Assembly: GCA_019416265.1 (NCBI GenBank)
Contig: DXXQ01000052.1
Span: forward strand, 1-39,780
Source: Clostridiales bacterium
GTDB taxonomy: Bacteria; Bacillota; Clostridia; Lachnospirales; Lachnospiraceae
Length of the DNA stretch: 39,780 bases
Direction of reading: 5' to 3'
How positions within the stretch are numbered: position 1 is the first letter of the stretch; each line of letters starts with the position of its first letter. Position numbers and translations under genes: made by a program. Shown here one piece after another: positions 34,759 through 39,780 of the stretch. The notes beneath the pieces are model-generated. The model saw nothing but the letters and a program-made list of their open reading frames with translations, did not search any database and was not told the origin of the DNA.

Positions 34759-37182
34759 TTGAAATCAAATAAAAAAATCATTCCCTATTTCGCACTTTTC
34801 GGCCTTACTCTGTTCTTCTGCTGGCTCTTTGCAGGACGTCTTGGTATGTTCGGTTCTGAGGTTGACTGGCTGAGTCAGCACAGTGTAATTCCTGATTATT
34901 TCAGACAGCAATTCTATGAAACAGGAGAGCTTTTTCCTGAATTCGCCCCCTCCTTAGGCGGAGGTCAAAACATCTATAACTTTGCCTATTACGGGCTTTT
35001 CAGCCCGCTTATACTGCCCTCTTATCTGCTTCCTTCTGTAAAAATGAGCACCTATCTGATGGCAGTCAGCTTCCTTACCCTTGCAGCTTCCGTCCTGCTT
35101 TTTTATTACTGGATGGGACGGCATGGCTTTTCCGGAAGCATCTGTTTTGGCACAGCTCTTCTCTTTCTTCTGGCCGGTCCTATGATTTTTCAGTCCTACC
35201 GCCAGATTATGTTTGTGAACTATATGCCCTTTCTCCTTCTTGCGCTTATCGGAGTAGATATCTTTTTGGAGAAAAAGAGATTTATGCTTATGACAGCCGG
35301 CATTTTCCTTATGATCATGACCAGTTTTTATTACAGTATCTGTGGAATGCTGGTCATCTTTATATATGGAATCGCAAACTTTTCCTGGAAACAAAACAAA
35401 AAAATCCGTAGATTTTTTTACTTTACCGTGCCGTTTTTTACTGCTGTTTTTACCTCCGCCTTCCTTTTAGTTCCCACTGCAGGCGCCCTTCTTGTGCGAA
35501 GTGGTAAGACGGCAAAAACACAGTTGAAAAATCTGTTTATACCTGATTTTTCTCTGAAACACTTCACCTATACAGGATATGGTATCGGACTTTCCGTGGG
35601 AATTCTGGCCGTGCTGATACTGGGCATATTTCTTTTAAAATACAGCGAAAAGCTCATGTGTATTTTATGTATGGCTGTACTCACACTCCCTGTATTTTCC
35701 TGTATATTAAACGGCGGACTTTATCTCAGAGACAAAGCTTTTATTCCTTTTATACCTCTGCTTTGTTACCTTACAGCCTCCCTTCTGCAGAGAATACAGA
35801 CCCTGTTTTCACAGGATTCTCTTCCTGTTATTCTCTTAGCACCTTTTTTGATTTATCTTGCAGTCGCAGGATTTTATATCAATCAGGAGCTTGGCTCCAA
35901 TGCAGACAAAGACCTCTGTGAATCCCTGTGGGATTCCTCATGGAAATCCGAAATAGATGCGGCTCTGGCTCAGGAAAAAGGATTGTACAGATTGGAACAG
36001 GACGGTTCTCTTAAAGAAGATAATTCCAACATGAACCGTATCTGGAATCCAGCCCAGTGGACAACAACTCTGTATTCCTCTGCCTATAATCAGGATTACC
36101 AGACCTTCCTTACCGATACGTTCCAAACAGAGCTTCCTTACAACAATGCCATCTCCCACTCCACTGCCGGAAACCCTCTGTTTCGTAAGCTGATGGGAGT
36201 CAAACGCCTGATAAGCAGAGAGGAAAACGGGAATTTTTCCACAGAACTTATGGAATCTGCAGCGCCGGTTCTCTATGCAACCGATAAGCTGCTTTCCTCA
36301 GAAGATTACAGAGAACTGCCCTTTCCCTATAATCAGACAGCCCTTATGGAATACGCTGTAGCAGACAATACGGCAAAGAAAAATACAGACGAAAAAGCAA
36401 AAATAATGGACAGCGCCGTCCCTGTGGAAATCACATTTCCCAAAGACAGCGCCATCCAAAAGAAAGGAGACTGCTATCATATCCAAACAGAAAAATCCAT
36501 AGATACCGTTCTTTATACAGAACCGAAATCCGGCATCGGAAAGCAGCTTTTTTTCCTGCAGTTTGAAGTAAAAAACGCCCGGCCAAACCACAGTGTTTCC
36601 ATAAAGCTTAACGGAATCCGAAATAAATTAAGCGCAGCCAATCATATTTATCATAACGACAATACCACCTTCACCTTTGTCACAGAGCTGGAAGCAGGAC
36701 AGAGGGAAATCCCTGTTACCTTCAGTCATGGCGATTACACCCTGACCAACATAAAAAGTTATACGGGAGCTCCGTCTCTTCTGACTGACGCCTCTCTTTA
36801 TCAGTCAGAATTCCTTCCTGACAAGGCTCATACAAAGGGAAATCACATTGCCGGAAAGCTTTCTTTCTCCAAAAACGGCTATGTGATCACCTCTATTCCT
36901 TTTGACAAAGGTTTTGAAGTGAAAATCGACGGCTGTACAATTACACCTGAAAAAGTCAATACTGCCTTCCTTGGCTTTCCTCTTTCCGAAGGAAACCATT
37001 ACCTGGAAATCACCTATCATGCTCCCGGCGTAAAGGCAGGCAGGATCCTGTCTCTATTGGGACTTTTCCTCTGGGGATTTTCCTTTTTTATCAGTCAGTA
37101 TGCCTATCAAAAATCCCGCTTGCGGCATCTCTCAGGGCATCAGCCTCTCGTACATCTCCCCAAGGGCTCGTTTGTCCATTAG
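34759..37182 (+). CDS. YfhO-family polytopic membrane protein, probable GT-C glycosyltransferase
   Basis: Integral membrane protein of 807 aa. About ten or more membrane segments lie in residues 1-380; a long extracellular region (about 380-765) follows, then a final membrane anchor (about 772-792) and a basic tail. The N-terminal stretch GSEVDWLSQHSVIPDYFRQQ, followed by GGGQNIYNFAYYG, is typical of YfhO. In Bacillus and Listeria YfhO acts with a GtrB-type lipid-sugar synthase to glycosylate lipoteichoic acid; whether that holds here is unknown, and no partner gene is in view. Translation appears to start at TTG (34759), eight bases after AAAAAGGAGG; no ATG is nearby in frame. The last 51 bases overlap the convergent dehydrogenase gene. 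Confidence 0.86.
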   Translation: MKSNKKIIPYFALFGLTLFFCWLFAGRLGMFGSEVDWLSQHSVIPDYFRQQFYETGELFPEFAPSLGGGQNIYNFAYYGLFSPLILPSYLLPSVKMSTYLMAVSFLTLAASVLLFYYWMGRHGFSGSICFGTALLFLLAGPMIFQSYRQIMFVNYMPFLLLALIGVDIFLEKKRFMLMTAGIFLMIMTSFYYSICGMLVIFIYGIANFSWKQNKKIRRFFYFTVPFFTAVFTSAFLLVPTAGALLVRSGKTAKTQLKNLFIPDFSLKHFTYTGYGIGLSVGILAVLILGIFLLKYSEKLMCILCMAVLTLPVFSCILNGGLYLRDKAFIPFIPLLCYLTASLLQRIQTLFSQDSLPVILLAPFLIYLAVAGFYINQELGSNADKDLCESLWDSSWKSEIDAALAQEKGLYRLEQDGSLKEDNSNMNRIWNPAQWTTTLYSSAYNQDYQTFLTDTFQTELPYNNAISHSTAGNPLFRKLMGVKRLISREENGNFSTELMESAAPVLYATDKLLSSEDYRELPFPYNQTALMEYAVADNTAKKNTDEKAKIMDSAVPVEITFPKDSAIQKKGDCYHIQTEKSIDTVLYTEPKSGIGKQLFFLQFEVKNARPNHSVSIKLNGIRNKLSAANHIYHNDNTTFTFVTELEAGQREIPVTFSHGDYTLTNIKSYTGAPSLLTDASLYQSEFLPDKAHTKGNHIAGKLSFSKNGYVITSIPFDKGFEVKIDGCTITPEKVNTAFLGFPLSEGNHYLEITYHAPGVKAGRILSLLGLFLWGFSFFISQYAYQKSRLRHLSGHQPLVHLPKGSFVH

Positions 37183-38331
37183 CTTCGGAACCGGATAAAG
37201 AGGATTGGCTTCTTTGTCTGCCCGCGCTGCCATTTCCGGAATATCCTCTCTGCGGATTTCCGGTATCTTATCCGGAATTCCCATAAGGGTATTCATCCTG
37301 CGGATCCATGAAATAAAGGCGGCGCTGGCGCTTCCATCGCTGGCTTTTTTGTCTGCAATACCGGAAAGGCGGGCAAGACGAGCCAGCTTTTCACTGCAGT
37401 CTGTTCCGTATTCTTCCAGAAAATATGGAAGGATAATTGCATTTGCAAGACCGTGGGCAATGCCGTACTGACCGCCGAGAGAATGGGCAACTGCATGGAC
37501 GTATCCCACATAAGAGCGGGTAAAGGCAACCCCTGCACAGTAAGAGGCCCGAAGCATATTTCTGCGGGCTTCTTTATCCTCTCCCTTTTCATAAGCACGA
37601 TATAAATTCTTTACAATGAGGCAGACAGCCTCCTCCGCCATATCCCTGGTAAGCTTTGTAGTGCTTCTCCCGATGTAGGCTTCCACCGCGTGAGTGAGGG
37701 CATCCATTCCCGTGGTTGCCGTCAGCATTTCAGGAAGTCCAATCGTAAGCTGGGGAACCAGGATCGCATAATCCGGAATCAGCACAAAGTCATTGATCGG
37801 ATATTTATAATGGGTTTCACTGTCCGTGATCACTGCCGCAAGGGTCGTCTCACTGCCGGAGCCTGCTGTTGTAGGAATGGCAATAAAAAGAGGTGTGGGA
37901 CGGATGATTTTGAGGAGCCCTTTCATCTTCTGTACAGGCAGATGAGGACGCGCCACTCTTGCTCCCACAATCTTCGCACAATCCATTACAGAGCCGCCTC
38001 CTATGGACAGGATTGCCTGCGCGTCAATTTCCCGGTAAATCTTCACCGCTTCTTCAATATTGTCTATGGTTGGATTTGGAACAGTTTTGTCATAAACCTC
38101 ATAGCGGATTTCCGCTTCTGCAAGCTTCTTTTCCAGCTTCTGCATCAGCGGATGACGATGTACTGTCCGGCCGGAAAGGATCAGAAGAGATTCTACTCCT
38201 TTCTTCTTTAAAAGAGGAACAATCGAGCCCATTCCTTTCAGAAGCTTCGGCTCTGTATAAGGCAGGAGCGGGATTGCCATGTGAAAGGCTTCCTGATAAA
38301 TACGGCAATATACTTTTTTCAGATTATTCAT
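37132..38331 (-). CDS. Iron-containing alcohol dehydrogenase
   Basis: Group III NAD(P)-dependent alcohol dehydrogenase of 399 aa. The nucleotide-binding domain has SIGGGSVMDCAK (109-120) and IPTTAGSGSE (152-161). Metal ligands by alignment to FucO-type enzymes are Asp210 and His214 (GMDALTHAVE), His279 and His293 (VHAVAHSLG, IAHGLANAI). GGAGG precedes the ATG. It follows the aldehyde ferredoxin oxidoreductase gene by 87 nt. Together they could convert carboxylic acids or aldehydes to alcohols and balance reduced ferredoxin with NAD(P)H. Its C-terminus is encoded over the end of the convergent YfhO-family gene. Substrate unknown. Confidence 0.92.
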   Translation of the reverse strand: MNNLKKVYCRIYQEAFHMAIPLLPYTEPKLLKGMGSIVPLLKKKGVESLLILSGRTVHRHPLMQKLEKKLAEAEIRYEVYDKTVPNPTIDNIEEAVKIYREIDAQAILSIGGGSVMDCAKIVGARVARPHLPVQKMKGLLKIIRPTPLFIAIPTTAGSGSETTLAAVITDSETHYKYPINDFVLIPDYAILVPQLTIGLPEMLTATTGMDALTHAVEAYIGRSTTKLTRDMAEEAVCLIVKNLYRAYEKGEDKEARRNMLRASYCAGVAFTRSYVGYVHAVAHSLGGQYGIAHGLANAIILPYFLEEYGTDCSEKLARLARLSGIADKKASDGSASAAFISWIRRMNTLMGIPDKIPEIRREDIPEMAARADKEANPLYPVPKLMDKRALGEMYERLMP

Positions 38332-38418
38332 AAAGTCACCTCCAATTTCATATCCATATGCTTCTTTTATTCTCTCTTATATAGCGTCTTTCTCTGATCT
38401 CATACCTTTCCGGATCAC

Positions 38419-39780
38419 CTATTCTATTTTCAGTCTGCGCAGAAGACGGGCTGTGGGAAGTCCTCTTCTGTCCCATCCTCTTGCGTGATAATATACCTTC
38501 TTCATCTTCTTCAGCGGAACCTTTGACGTAGGATCTTTTGGATCCTGAAGGGTATTCACAAGTCTCTTGGGAAGAACATCTTTTTTCTCATTTACACCAA
38601 ATCTGCGGTTCAGTTCTCGCTCCAGATTATATCCTCTCTCCCCGCATCGAATATATTTTCCAAAGGACATTTTCATTCCTGTCACATACTCAAAGGCCTT
38701 GGTATGATGAAAAACAGGCAGATGAAAAAAGGCAATTTCCGGAAACTTATTTATGATCCTCACCGCACTTGCGCACCACGGAAGAACCCTGTTTACAGCC
38801 TTTGTATAAAAGGCCTTCGGATGACGGATCAAAGGCGACGGGAAAAAGGCATAGCTGGTGAAAAGGCACTCTCCGGTTGCTGAGAGCATTTCCATTAAGT
38901 CCTGAAACAGCATGGTCAGATCGCCTTTTCCATGATAAGTTGTCTGGTTGATCGAAAGTCCCAGACCTTCCAGGATCGTAAGATATCCTCCATTTAAGTG
39001 ACAGCCTCCCCGGTTGCTCACTGCATAGCCCAGTCCCAGACCAACCGCCTTACGGGGTTCATAGGCTGCCAGTTCCATTCCTTTTACATGGTTTGCAAAT
39101 TCTTTACCGCCGTATTTTTCTGACAGGCGTTTGCTTCCCAGAGCCAGTTCCTCTCCAATTCCCCGGCGATAGGCTATCTTTTCAAACAGCTCTGAAAGCT
39201 TCTCTGTCTCTGAGAAATTCAGCCCGTTTTTCCATAACCCTTTTTCATTTGCTTCCATGGCATAGGCAATGGTATTTGCACAGGAGATCGTATCCAGTCC
39301 CAGCTCGTCCAGCTGGTGGTTCCAGTTCATGATCACTCCCAGATCTGCATTTTCAAATCCGCATCCCAGAAGAGACAATGTCTCCAGCTCCGGCCCCTTC
39401 ACAGCCTTTCCCTCCACCTTTACTGTACGGGCGCAGCGGATCGGACAGCTCAGACAGCCGTTATTTTTCAGATTATACTCCTCTGCAAGTGTCTCTCCGC
39501 TGAGCTTTTCATATTCCTTAAACCGTCCATATTTGTAGTTTCTTGTGGCAAGCATCCCTTTTTCCTGCATGGGACGGACAAGACTTGCTGTACCAAGCCT
39601 TGGAAGCTGATCTCCCGTCAGCGGATGTTTCCTCAGATAGGCGATCCACTTCTTTGTGTGCGCCTTCATCCTGTCTTTTTCCATCACCTGGGGCTTCTTA
39701 TTTCCGCTGGCGCAGATTGCCTTCACCCTCATCCAGCCCAGGACAGCGCCTGTGCCACCTCTGCCTGCTGCCCTCTCACC
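38419..39780 (-). CDS. Tungsten/molybdopterin aldehyde ferredoxin oxidoreductase, N-terminus cut off
   Basis: C-terminal 453 residues of an AOR-family enzyme, which interconverts aldehydes and carboxylic acids with ferredoxin through a tungstopterin and a [4Fe-4S] cluster. The frame is open to the window edge, starting GERAAGRGGTGAVLGWMRVK, the end of the first domain, so the in-frame ATG at 39732 is not the true start. Cluster cysteines are in NGCLSCPIRCART (Cx2Cx3C) and probably ECLFTSY. A cofactor-binding stretch NRGGCHLNGG is present. The C-terminal 100 residues are Arg/Lys rich and end RLLRRLKIE. It precedes the alcohol dehydrogenase in the same direction. Confidence 0.92.
   Translation of the reverse strand, partial: GERAAGRGGTGAVLGWMRVKAICASGNKKPQVMEKDRMKAHTKKWIAYLRKHPLTGDQLPRLGTASLVRPMQEKGMLATRNYKYGRFKEYEKLSGETLAEEYNLKNNGCLSCPIRCARTVKVEGKAVKGPELETLSLLGCGFENADLGVIMNWNHQLDELGLDTISCANTIAYAMEANEKGLWKNGLNFSETEKLSELFEKIAYRRGIGEELALGSKRLSEKYGGKEFANHVKGMELAAYEPRKAVGLGLGYAVSNRGGCHLNGGYLTILEGLGLSINQTTYHGKGDLTMLFQDLMEMLSATGECLFTSYAFFPSPLIRHPKAFYTKAVNRVLPWCASAVRIINKFPEIAFFHLPVFHHTKAFEYVTGMKMSFGKYIRCGERGYNLERELNRRFGVNEKKDVLPKRLVNTLQDPKDPTSKVPLKKMKKVYYHARGWDRRGLPTARLLRRLKIE

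Noticed and set aside
1..39780. Mobile elements, phage genes, CRISPR arrays, toxin-antitoxin or defence systems
   Set aside because: No transposase, integrase, recombinase or Cas-like protein, no spaced repeat array and no terminal inverted repeats were found; the genes are metabolic, transport and regulatory.

Overview
The window looks like a chromosomal segment of an anaerobic gut Firmicute, most likely Lachnospiraceae (Blautia, Mediterraneibacter/Ruminococcus gnavus group or a relative). The reasons are AGGAGG-type ribosome binding sites on nearly every gene, YesM/YesN-type two-component systems beside each sugar locus, CUT1 sugar transporters without their own ATPase, a cellobiose phosphorylase very like the clostridial enzyme, and an AOR/iron-alcohol dehydrogenase pair. 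The genus is a guess. I saw no tRNA, rRNA, IS element, phage gene, CRISPR array or origin, and no gene-free stretch longer than about 300 bases.

Layout. (1) 1-7949, minus strand: one probable operon in the order sensor kinase, AraC-type response regulator, lipoprotein sugar-binding protein, a second sugar-binding protein, a terminator-like attenuator, two CUT1 permeases and a GH29 alpha-L-fucosidase cut by the window edge. (2) 8001-14143, minus strand: GH31 alpha-xylosidase, GH3 beta-glucosidase and GH43 beta-xylosidase/arabinofuranosidase, closed by a strong terminator. (3) 14213-17667, plus strand, divergent from (2): a second YesM/YesN pair. (4) 17585-26202, minus strand: LplB/YtcP-type permeases, a large lipoprotein binding protein, an attenuating terminator, GH42 beta-galactosidase, a second GH29 fucosidase and an alpha/beta-hydrolase esterase. 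(5) 26282-29517, plus strand, divergent from (4): YesL (DUF624) and GH94 cellobiose phosphorylase. (6) 29545-32324, minus strand: metN-metI-metQ importer. (7) 32496-34592, minus strand: an OmpR/VanR-type regulator and its kinase. (8) 34671-37182, plus strand: a YfhO-family polytopic membrane protein with a TTG start. (9) 37132-39780, minus strand: aldehyde ferredoxin oxidoreductase (N-terminus cut off) and an iron-containing alcohol dehydrogenase.

How it fits together. Regions 1-5 hold alpha-fucosidases, beta-galactosidase, an esterase, alpha-xylosidase, a pentosidase, beta-glucosidase and cellobiose phosphorylase. None has a signal peptide, and two oligosaccharide importers lie among them. 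That set matches the linkages of fucosylated, acetylated xyloglucan side chains plus its cellulosic backbone. My main inference is therefore an intracellular xyloglucan-oligosaccharide degradation locus with no secreted endo-enzyme in view, i.e. a scavenger of fragments released elsewhere. Regions 6-9 look like separate housekeeping, envelope and redox functions that mark the right-hand boundary of the glycan locus.
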